A stretch of DNA of 64,000 nt from Tetraselmis striata (lineage: Eukaryota; Chlorophyta; Chlorodendrophyceae; Chlorodendrales; Chlorodendraceae): assembly GCA_006384855.1 (NCBI GenBank), contig VCJN01001595.1, forward strand, positions 62,001-126,000, in the 5' to 3' direction. The first letter of the stretch is position 1. Every line of letters begins with the position of its first letter. A model generated the notes under the pieces. That model saw nothing but the letters and a program-made list of their open reading frames with translations. It made no database searches and had not been told where the DNA came from. Below are positions 22,801 to 34,800 of this stretch, piece by piece. Position numbers and translations under genes: made by a program.

Positions 22801-25800
22801 TTTCTTGGTTGATGCATTAGCCCTTCGGGGTTTGAACGAGGCAATATAGTCTAAGGGCTATGCTAGACCTACGATTGCAGTTGGTGCAAGAGGTCAAGTG
22901 CTGGGGCGGCTTCGGCCGACGTCCCGGGGTGAACTTTACTTTTACTTTCTATGCCATCATACAAGGTCCATTCCTTGCTCGCTCGGTTGAGCTATGGTAT
23001 GCGATCCAAGAGGTCCCGAGCTCGATTCCTGGTTGATGCCTCGGGGTTAAAATGAGGCAATGGTCTAAGAGCGCGGGGTTTAGGGTTTATGCCAGACCTA
23101 CGACTGCAGTGGGTGCAAGAGGTCGAGTGCGGGGGCGGCTTCGGCAAATGTCCGCCCGGGGCGAACTTTAATTGCACGACATAATTTATGTACCCTGTGC
23201 TCGTCGTATGTACATGACGAGCCAGCAGACTGGGATAGTCTTTATATATTATGTACTTATTGCCTATAAATATTGCCTATAAATAATAAAGACAGGGTAC
23301 ATGAGTGTGAGTAGCGGTATTTCGATACTGTACTGAACGCTTAACGGGTGGCGAAACACGGCCGGCATGCACCGCCGTTTCAATTTTTTGCCACCTCCCC
23401 GTACGCTTTAGCGACTATTATGCAATTATTACTCACATGATTAATATCGATAAAGTCGCTGATGTGGAACTCCCGGCGCGCGTCCCGGCGGGTACAAACG
23501 AAGTTGCAGCGACGACCACACATACAGACCACCCCAGCAATGAGCTCGAGTGTGCAACTGGTCATGTGGCGACTCGTGCTGCGCGGATCGGTATGTTGGT
23601 ACTTGTACCAGTATTCGTGGCGATTTGTGGATTTGTTTCTGCCCTTGTAATTCACACCAGTATTCGTGGCGACCAGGGGTACCCGCACCAGATTCGTAGT
23701 CGCTTCCTGTACGGTGTGCGATATCTGTCCGCGGGAGTACCTGTACCGACACAGGGTACACAGTATTTTTGTATATGATTACATGTGCTAGACCCAACAT
23801 TCAAGAAATCCACACAGAAATCCAGAAGGAAATCCAGATACGGGCAAACAGAGGCGGGAACCGCCATGGCAGCCACCGACCAGGCATCGCCACCCGCCAG
23901 TCGGCGCTCCACGCAGTAGAGACGCTCTCCCCATCACACAATCCCGGGCCACTCCAATAAGCGGCGCTAGGCCGAATGTGATGTGGAGAATATTTTTATA
24001 TAATTCGATACGATCCCGGTACCGGTTCGGATACTGGCCGGGTAGTTTGACGGGTACGGGTGCCGGCAGTGAGGACGAACGTCATTCATATTATCTCCAT
24101 ATTTATTAAAATTTTTGCGGCTTTTACGCTTTATTATTATATTCCTCATATATCCGAACGCGGGGAGCAATTAATCTCTTCCACATAAACGCGTGGGAGG
24201 ATATTTCGTCAGATAGTTGAAGAAACGACGAGTGTATCAGGTTGAATAATAACAGTATTATACCAAATTCGGTAGTGGCGCCGCTCCCCGTACCAGTAGT
24301 ACCCAGCGCGTTTAAAGCGGCTTCGGGTGATGTTTTAGTAATCCTTATTGCTTTTAGCAGCGGTGTATTTGTAACTATTCGTAATTGACCTTTTTATTCA
24401 CACCGGTAGCGCGAAACATTGTAGTGTACTTTTACGGTGCTGGCAATCATTTTTTTTCCCGCCCCCGGGACAGGACTGGCATCAGTGAAACCCTTGCAGC
24501 GTCTCTACGACGGCCGTTTTGGCAGCAATCCAGTTACGGAAAGCCCTGGGTAATAAATACATACCCCTGGGTAATCGACGCTGGCAATTCTATGTAGTCG
24601 CTACTCTCCCGTACTCCGCTCTGAAGCATACCTTTCCCGACCGCTGACATATTTAAAATTTACCGACCGCTTGTAGTCTTCATTAAAACGGCGAATAATT
24701 GCCATTCGTTGCTTCCATCATATCTGTGTCGGGGAAATACTGTACCAGATACTGCTAGCGTTTTCAGCCCATGTAGATAGATACTACACTCTACCGGATT
24801 GGGCACTAGTATCTAGCAGCACTGGGCACTAGTAGCACTAGTAGCGAACAGTAACGGGTGCCACAAAGAAACTCACCACTAAGAAAATGCCGCCTGCCAT
24901 TTTATTCTCCAGATAGACGGGTTTTCACGTTGCCACCACGAAATTTAAGAAATTGCGCCTGGCGACTTCCCAAAGTCTGCTCTTGTACCTGTAGTAGTAC
25001 CCTGTAGTGCCGCACGGGCACCCGTACGAATACTGGTGTGAATTACAAAAAAGGCAGTTCCCCAGAATTAGAAAATCAAATACTGGTACGGTACCCGCAT
25101 TATCAAGTTCGCAATAAATACAACGAGTACTCATACCTGTATCGGTAAGAGGATCTAAGAAGGGTCCGTTAATAGCGATCAGCACGAACGCTTCGCGACT
25201 ATCGGTGATTCACTCGCGGTGAGCGCGCTGCTGGCTGGATTCCCAGCATTATTATCGGCCATAATCAACAGCGGATTTCCGATGGGTGCCCACAAGGTCA
25301 TAATGGTCGCTATCTCAAATTCGGTAATGGCGCCGCTGCGCTGCTTCGAGTATCAGTACCGGTATCTGTACCCGAAACATTGGTACCGGTACCAGTACCT
25401 TGTGGTACGAGAAATACCGACCGCAACTCTTTACGGCGGATTGCTGCCACTACCCGATCAGTCGACACCCCCGTACCGGGACGAAGCTTCGTTTGAGTGG
25501 GTCGCTAGATTCGTGATATCCGGCTCATTGGTGGATGACTCGGCCAGTGCTCTGTCTCCCGGAGTGCCTGATATCAACGGCTACCCGAACGGCTACCGAA
25601 TGGGTGTGTGTGTGCTGATGGACGGGCGGAAATAATGTGAGAACATTCCAAAATAATACAAACCTCAGGGCCCAGCTGCATGTTAATTAAATGTCAAATG
25701 TAGATAAAACCGCCATAAATAACATATGAACTATTGCTCACATACATAATGTTCTTGTACGTACGTTGGATGGGAGCTCATACTATTGAACCTATTAAGG

Positions 25801-28800
25801 TTCCTATAAGAGGTGTGTTAGCACCCGCATACTTGACATGACACCACATGTGACAAGTATGTATGTATCTGTACGATACATTACATGTTTGTACGAGATG
25901 TGGGATCATGCATGCCGCTTTTAAGCGGCTTAACAATAAAGTTTGTCCCGGGTCATCGTGCCGCCCCAACACTTGACCTTGTGCGCCAACTGTTGCAGTC
26001 GTAGGTTTGGCATAGCCATTATTAGATCGTTGCCTCATCCGAACCCAAAGGGCTAGCCAATGCAGCAGCAAGGTAAGCCCGGAACACGGGGCCGGTCGAT
26101 ATTGCCATGAAATGACACAACCGGGAATCGATTCGGACGGACCTCCTGAGTGGGAGACCACCGCTCTACCGAGCGGATAGCCAACGAGACATGTTAAGGA
26201 TTGCCGGTACTATGGGAACAAGTACCCATAATCCGGAAAGACGGCCTAGTCGAGTTGGGACCAGCCAGCCTATCCACGCGTCGGCCCATTTCCATATCCA
26301 CATTGAGCGGCATGTGTTGATCTTTTAGTACCGACTTGATCCATTTTTTTACTGGCCTATTATATATGTAATAACTACGGGTTAGTAGGTACGTGTACGA
26401 TGTCTACGGGCACTAGTACGAATACGAGCACGATATGTACCTCAAACTACGAAATTTGAAATTTGTACAAGTGAATATAGTTTTCATTCTGACAAGCTGT
26501 ATTTACCCAGCATTGAGGAAGGGGCCGCGCCTGACCAACCCGCATAGGGCCCGCTTTAGGGTTTTAGGGTTTTTAGAGCGCGTACATCAGGGCCTCTGTA
26601 AGCCATGTGGCTATGTTGCATTACAGATACCAATCTTGCATCTGTTGATTGTATGGTACACTACACATGGGTCATACATGCGGGGGTCAATGCTCGTACA
26701 CGGGCGCCCGCTTGTACTCGCTAGATCGGCCGCAGAAACCCGTGATCACGCGACCGCGCAGTGTATGCGCATGTTCTTGCCGTTATTCTCCCCCGGAAGT
26801 CGCAACCTGCTCCACCTGTTCCACCCGCCACGGCGGCCGTCGCGCTGCTGAGATCAGTCCCCGCCTTGAGCTGCTGCCGGCGGTGTCCTCGGACGACATC
26901 CTCGGAGTTTGGAGGTGAAGGCGGGGAAAACATCCCTCTGCATTGCTGGCCGTATGCTCTCCGATCTTGTGTATCATACCAGTGCCGGATCGCCCGACGC
27001 GCGGCAGCAGCCACGTGACTATGGTCTTGGCCGAGGTCACAGCCCGAGGGCGGCTTTCTGGGCCCAATGCATGGCTGGAGTTATGACAACTGCCACCGTG
27101 CAAGGCTGTGGCGAGTATTGTAACGCCCCCCATACCGGACAGGTCGCACCGAGGTACGAAAATACAATTTTATTTCGAACAACCCTCGTGAGTAGGCTTC
27201 CCTAGACCAAGTCGTACAGACCCCCTCTGCACCCGTAGACGGATCTCTGAGAGGCCGGCGCAAGGCCGAGGTCGTACATAGATTGTTTTAGCGCCCCCCT
27301 GTGCAGGGTTGCTGCCCGGCGGCGCCAGCAAGCGCTACCGGGACTACGAGCATTATTTTGAAATAGCCGCCGTAGGGCTCCACGATCGTCGCAGGATCCA
27401 AGGACCCGCCACAACCGCCCACCACGCTCAGCCCCCTGCGCCACCCAACCGGGCACGAGTCTGAGGTGTTACCAGCACCCACCACATGGAGGTGAGGATG
27501 ATGCCGCCTGCCATGCCGCACCCGGGATCCTCCGCTCCTGGTGGGCCACTAACTGGCGGCGGGCGATGAGACTACAAGTATGTACTACACCGGTCAAAAG
27601 TAATGAACGGGTAACCACTTGATCCGTGCGTAGGCTGCACATCACATACATATCGACAAACCGATTCCTGCCCCACGCGGATATATCCTCATCTTCTCTC
27701 GAGCTAGCCTCCCACAGCAGTCGCACAATGGGTGTGATGGCGTATGATAGACTTATGCATTTATATCTTGCGCGCTAGTGAAATGCTATGTCTTGAAAGT
27801 TGGAATGGCGTTACATCGCATATACGTGGTGTACATCTAGGGCTATCTAGGGTATTTACATAATCTAATCTCACAACATGCCGGCTGATGTTGCGGCTAT
27901 CTTTCGCCGCGAGCCCATGGCCGCGCTTGGCGTATGCGCTTCAACAATAAGCGAAACCCGTACGATAGCACGCGCCAAAAAAACCGGATTGTGCGGGCCC
28001 GGAATTAATTGCAAAACACGAGATATAAGGGCGCTGTCCATAAGGTCATGCTGTGGCGGTTATCTGTGTGGGGTACGTATGTAGTCGCACCGGCGGCCGA
28101 GTCCGGAACTCTGCGCACCGTGGCTCACGCGCGGTTAAGCCTCACTACCGGAGCCGAGCATGCGAATAAGCGTAGGCCGGGGCTCGAACCCCGGTCTTGC
28201 GCGTACGGGGGCTAGGTTTTAACCAGGGTTGTGCCGAACTCAGTTCAGTTCGGGGTAGTTCGGGAGTTCGGGCCGAAACCGAACTGAACCGCCCGAATTC
28301 AGTTCGGACTGAACTGCCTCGGAAATCGCCCGAACTGGGGGGTCTCCGAACTACACTGTAACTCAACACATATGACCCCAACGAGTTACCACAGCCTCCG
28401 TACATGGAGATAAGGTGTTCTACGGTGAGAAATTTCCAGCGCACGCCCCAGAACCCCTCCAGATAAGGTGCACCACCCGCCATCCAGATGTTCAGCGCAC
28501 AACACTCCCACACTCAAACCTGAACCAGGTCCACTGTCAACCTGATATAGAGTCGCCGCCCATCAGTACTCATCATGAACGCGGCGATGAGGTAATGGAC
28601 GACGTAGTCGAGTCGAGGGTCGAGGAGAACGCTGTCGTGGATGAGGAGCTGCATGCCGCCAGCGACGATGCCGGCGCGCAGGCAACCGCCGACGTTACTC
28701 CCCTTGCAATGCGGCGGCGCCCCCCTCGCGTGCCTAGCACCGCCGCTTCGCGCGCCCGAAGGCAGCTCACCCTGCCTGGCTGTGGGGGCAAGGCACTCGA

Positions 28801-31800
28801 TGAGCAGCTCACCCTGCAGCATGAACTTGTGGAGGAGTGGCAGGAGACAGCCAACGACACCGCGCGCTTCAACATATGATGCGCCGTATAGCCATTGCAC
28901 CAGCTAGTTCTAGGCATATTCATACCGCAGTTCGGTGGCAGTTCAGCGGCAGTTCGGTGGCAGTTCAGGCTGAACTCAGTTCGGTTCGGGCAGTTCGGAC
29001 AGTTCAGTTGTTCGGTTCAGTCCGAACTGCGGTTCAGTTCAGTCTGAACTGTATTCGGCCGAACTCCCTGAATTCAGTTCGGTCCGAACCGAACTCGGCC
29101 AAAGTGAGTTCGGCACAACCCTGGTTTTAACCAAGCTCAGGCCTTAGGCGTAAATTGATCACATTAATAGATATATACAAATGTATGTAATGTATGTACA
29201 GGTAATGTACATATGCATACATGGTACGGCGCACGGCAACAACGATTTGAATCTGGGCCGTTAAAAACCCGTTCATTAATTTTGACCGCTGTAGTATGTG
29301 CGATATGACTGGAATCACGTACTAAAACCGGTCCTTGCGCGCACGTCAATTAACTATTTGTAAAACCTCGTACCATCATGTGAGTGCCGCAAATATGTGT
29401 TAGAGGACTACTTCGAAATGAAGGTTCTGAAGCATTGATGCGGTTACTTTGCACCGGCGGGGCCGATGTAATCGCTTCCTGAAACTTGTATTATTTTGAA
29501 TTTTCGGCCATTATCGGACAACCCGATTTAGATGGCAGTATCTCACTCATACCAACACTATGATCAGCAGAGCTCGGTAGACACACAGCCCCTTAGGTGC
29601 CCTTTGGACTGCCAAAAGTGAAGGCGCCGTGCCCGTTTCCACTGGAGCTACCGGTCTGTGTTCACTAAATGGGCCCTATTACAGCACAGACGGAATACAC
29701 TGGGATGGTCATGGCAGAGTGTGCCTGGCGCGCGATGCCAACATCGCCACATACGTCACAAGGTCACCTCCCCCGATACTTATGTGACAGTCTACGTCCC
29801 AGAGGACCCCTCCTGAGCTGGGCTATGACCGTGATCGCCCGAGGCTTCCGTGCTGATACTTTTCGAGAAATGAGTACACGCGCACTAAATTTGGTACGCA
29901 CATACTAGCTAGACAAGCAGACGGTCAGATAATGCTGCCGTGATGGCAAGCGTTGCTCTGTTTTTGAGACGAATGTTGCTTTGATTGCTACACTGGTTTC
30001 GGAGCATGAGTTTTCGACCCAAGGAACTAGAGGTCACCGTTTCGATCCCTGTTGAAGCCGAGAATTGCTATATCCTGGGGCCAAGGAATATAGTGTGACA
30101 ATTGCGTGTACGATACACTACGGATTAGTCCGAGTACGACGTGTACGAGTACTAGTACGATGTGTTCCTGAGATTACTGCGAGTATATGTGCAATATAAT
30201 GCTGCCGTGTGGCAAGCGTTGTGCGTTTGAGACGTGTATTGCTCGAGTGTAACACACACACACACAGACACACACACAATGGGGGCGATCATGCAGGTTG
30301 TTGAATTTGTGCGTGTAATATCGGGGCGTGTGCGTAGTGGGGGGGGGGAGGGGGGTTAAAGGGCATCTGGTGGTGACTCTCCCTCCGTCTGCTTCTGCCC
30401 ATGCACCAGATGCTCTTCCACGCGATAAACTGGTGCCGCGAAGTGGCAAATGCCTTCCACGAGGAGCACTCCGGCCTGGTGCTGCAGCGGCTGGCAAACC
30501 TGCTCGAGCTGGAGGAGCGGCTCGCAGCCGCCCTGGCGGGCCTGCCGGCTTCCTTTGCTCTGCCATCCATGGCGGACCCGCTGGGGGGCGGCGCCGCCTC
30601 TGGGCAGGCGGCTGGCGCGCCTCCGCCGGCGGCTGCTCGAGCGCCCAAGCGGCACAAGGCGGCGGGCGGCAAGGAGAACCAGCCCTCCAGCCAGGCGGAG
30701 CCCGGCGCCCTGGGCTCGCAGGCCAGCGCGCGGTCGGGGCCGGGCACGCAGCTGCGGCCGGAGTCCGGCAAGCGCAAGCGCGGCGCGGCGGCGCGGGACG
30801 ACGCCGCCGCGGCCGCCAGGGCAAAGGCAGTGATGACGGCTGCGCGGGGCAGCATGCGCGCGCTGCAGCCGGAGCTGCTCACCCTGCTGCGGGCGTGCGC
30901 CGGCGGCACGGGGCGAGGCACCCAGGTACCCCCCCCCCCCCCCCCCCTCCTCTCTCCTTTCCACCGGCCCTCTACGTCTGTTCTATCTAACCAATCACCA
31001 CGGATGTGTCACACTGCCTGGCGCGGCAACACCCCATAGTCGTGGTAAGCTAGACGCCCACGTGCGAGACAATGGTGCGGCTGCGGCCTATCGCTGGCGG
31101 GGAAGAGAGAGTGGGAGAGAGAAGAGACACCCGGCTTGCAGGAACCCGCCGCGTGGAGCCCGTTATGATGCATTCATGGAGCCGGTCACATGCGCGCATC
31201 AGGGGGTCAGGCGCTGTGCTAGAGAATGGCATCGGGAAGTGTATTTCTAGGAAGGGGGAGAGAGGGTTGCCGGGTGCGTGTGTATATGTATGTGTGTTGG
31301 GGGGGAGAGGGGGGGGGGGGGGGGTATACGTGCGATGCGTGCATGGGTTCCGCCTGATGCAACACCCGGCTGAAGCGGTACTGGTATATGTCAACCCCCC
31401 CACTCCCCTCCGCAAACCCGATCCAGAAAAAGAGACGGCATGTTATTTCGTATGTATTCTCCGTGATGAAATTGACATCACCGGCGATACTATAATAGCC
31501 ACGCGAGCAATACGCCGTCTTTCCATTTCTCCAAAAGTTCTCGAGGGCGAGCACACGCCGGTCAGACTTTCGCCACTCGTCCATGCAATTGCTCTGATTC
31601 CCCTTGCGCCGGCACCATAATGTATTGTAACATGTTCCTTCTGGACGTGGTCTGTGGCGTTGACAGTCTTGTCATCTACGTGTCGGCTCGAGCATTGCGC
31701 GGCACCCAGTTCTCTTTAACTTAAACCGGCCCGTGTCCAAAGCGCGGAGCTGCTCGCCATCCCCGTCTGGCATCACGGCGATCCGGCTGATGCCATGGTC

Positions 31801-34800
31801 TTGTAGCCATTTCCCGGTTTGTGACGGTATTTCCAAACGAAGGCGCAGTTGGCGCCGCATCATACCGAGTGCCGGCCGGATGGCTGACGCCTTCCCGCAC
31901 GCTGCCCGCGGCCGCAGTTCGCCCCCACGCTGTACCTGATGACGGACCTCAAGTGCAAGCTCGACGTGGCGTTCGCCAAGCAGCGCCCCACCTTCCTGGC
32001 GACCAGCAAGTCGGCGGCGCCCGTGCCATCAGGTCCCACCCGCCCCGTCCCCCCCTACCCCCCCCCCCCCACCCCCCGACCACCCCCCTCTCCAAAACAC
32101 CAAATGCCTATGTCCATGATGCACGGTCCCTAAAACGAGAAGTACCCCCGCCCAGGCCTCTACTCCAGTGTGGGCCATGTCCTCGTCTGTCACCCGCTCA
32201 ACGGTGAACATATATAAACGCCTTGCCCAGGTGTTCCGAGCAAGTATTCCATGCATCCGTCAGTTGTCGACCCCCGGCTGCCATTCTCGCCGTGCCCATC
32301 CATGCGCGACAAGTAGACACGGTGCCTTGCGCTCGGGGAACCCCAACTCGCGCTGGCCGTGCCCCCGTGGCAAGAGACACCGGCTCGCGGATTGGCGTCT
32401 CGTCGGTCAGTGTCGATGACAGGCTCGATCCGCCAACGTCATGAGGGTGATTTTTGATATTTTGTTTGCGCATAAATGCGAGATGGGTGCGTGTGTGTGG
32501 TGGGTGGGTGTGTGTGTGGATCAAGGAGAAAGAAGCAGTACGGCGTTGTAGTTGATACAATATCAGGGCAGCGGGCATCGCGGTGAATTGGCCCTTCTCC
32601 CTTGAACATAATATATACATCACCGGTTGCGTCTTCGGAGCAGCGCCTGCGGCCACATATGAACATCGGTGCAATGGATGGTGGCGATGTCTTACCCCCC
32701 CCCCCCCCCCCCCCTTCATATTGCGGCGTCTCTCAAGGATTGATGCCACCACTGATTCTAGTCGCGGCCCTACCGTAATTACAACAGTGGCTTATGCATC
32801 AGCGTTGATATGCCCCCTTACAGAATGCCATTGGAGCGCCAAACATCTGCGAGTCTGCGGGGCTGTTTTGGTGCCTATGATTGTATCTGCTATAGGGCTC
32901 AGATATTAACCCATAGACCACCTTCACCTTCATGTGAGGTTGCTCTCTGTCTCTCTCTTTCTCTCTCTCCCCGCCCTCCCCCCCCCCCCCCCCCCCCCCC
33001 TCCTCCCCCTCTCGCTCCAAGGGTGTTCCTGTCGAATCAATGAGAGTGAATTTCTCGGTGGACACGGACACAAATTACCCTTACAACCGGTCAAAGAGAC
33101 TGCGGTCTTTGTTGGTGATGCCGCGGAGCGTGGCGCATCAGACGCCGCTGACGGTTGCGGCGCTGCGCTCGCGGCAGGGCTGGGCCTGTCGTCCGCCTCC
33201 CCCGAGGCGCTCATCCCGCACTTGCAGCCCTGCCTGCCCGCTGTGCGGGCCCTCATCGACGCGGCGCGCGAGGCGGTGCGCGAGGAGGCGGCCGGCGAGG
33301 AGGACGCGGCCGGCGAGGAGGGCGCCGCCGCCACCATGGCGCCGCAGGTGCTGTCCCTCGGCCTCGGCGCCGTCCGCGAGGTGCTGAGCCACGCGGCGCT
33401 GCGGACGCCGCGCCATCAGGCCTTCCTGCGCGCCGTGCTGGAGGCCTTTGGCGCCGACAGGTGAGCGTGCTGCCGGGGCGTGCCAACATGGGAATCGATA
33501 CCACGTATGTGCACGTGATGGCCCGGCGTGCCGGCCAACGAAATCGACCGAGGCCGTGCGCACCGCTGGCTTGACCCAAGTCCCCCACAGAGAGAGACTT
33601 TCCATGGGACTGTACTATGGGTGTGAGCCTTGTACTGCTGGGTTGCACCATTTCACATTATACTTCTAGTTGGGATCTAATGATATACAGATGCCAATGC
33701 ATCCATGAGAGCCCTTTGATAAGGCTCACATGCAACCTATAAGGACGTTCGTTATTTAGGGGTCCACTATACTTCCGTCTACATTCGACATCTGCCCGGC
33801 AGAGCGGGTGACTACCCGCAGTGTTCTCATCACCGCGCCGGCACCCGTATGTGGATGTGGTGTGGATATGGAAACAGGTGCGTGTATAATAGTGCAAGCA
33901 TTTTCTCATTGGGATAAGTCTTATAACTAATGTCATGATAACACACGCTGTGGCGTGGCGATGCCCTTTACCGTCACCGCTCACGGATTGGACTCGATCG
34001 TTCCCTTGGCGGTTTCAGTTATACATACACACACATATAAGATACAAGGGGTGGCATGCCGCACTAAATACCGCAACATGCTGGCGCCATCCCCGGAAAC
34101 TTGCGCATGTTCTGGCGCTTGGGGGCCTTGGCCGTACTGCATGGCAAAAAGTGGTGCGCGTGCGCATCTCACTTGCCTTTCCCGGGGTGTGCCCCGGCCG
34201 GCGGCTGACGTCGAGGGCGCTGGCTCCTTTGCGCGCTCGCAGTGCGGGGGCGTCCACCCCGGCGCCCGACGCGGCGCCCGCCACGTGCCCGCCGCTGACC
34301 ATGACGGGCGAGGCGGCCCCGGCCACGTGGACGGTGCAGGAGGCGGAGGCGGCCTGCAGCGCGGCCTTCTCCTACTTTGAGGCAAGCGCCATCCCCCCAA
34401 GCTGCCCCCCTGCTCCCACTTCCATCCCTGCTGGGGCCCATCCTCGCTCACCAAGGAGGCTCCACACCAGGCGGCCCGAAAAGCAGAACGAAACAAATGA
34501 CCTGGGTGTTGACATTTCAGCCAGTTGCAATGGAGGCGCCGCTCTGGCGCAATGGAGCCCCGCCCACAAGGGGGCATCTCTTGCCGGGCAAGCCACCGCC
34601 TGGGCGCTGCTCTCGTGGCGGCGTGTAGACCCGATGTGTCGAGCGCCGTTGCGTGAAACGGTGGAGAGAAGGCACGCGTAGATGTAGGCGTTGATGTTGT
34701 CGGTGTCACGTGGGTCAGAACGTTTAGGTAACCCGCGCACCCGTCGTGTTATTTTACCGGCGTATGCATATGTAGGTGAGTATGTGTGTGGGGGTGTACA

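Larger units (their letters stand above)
21661..30409 (+). other. FANCD2 intron 14, 8.7 kb, loaded with mobile DNA
   Basis: Separates exon 14 (ending ...SAAGRERIAL) from exon 15 (MLFHAINWCREVANAF), which are adjacent in the FANCD2 family, so it is one intron. Contents: C tract near 21955; G tract near 22648; two SINE-1 copies on plus (22808-23175); LINE-related repeat copies (23851-23995, 24450-24560); GTAC-rich degenerate sequence (23.6-25.4 kb); a minus-strand SINE-1 (25930-26185); a telomere-like run (26553-26574); a 900-bp hAT-type element (28224-29123); a SINE-2 fragment (29988-30080). No host gene was recognised inside; the rest shows only short meaningless frames. Confidence 0.8.

Noticed and set aside
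25219..25635. 138-codon plus-strand ORF
   Set aside because: Built from GTAC-rich repeat sequence; no family similarity.
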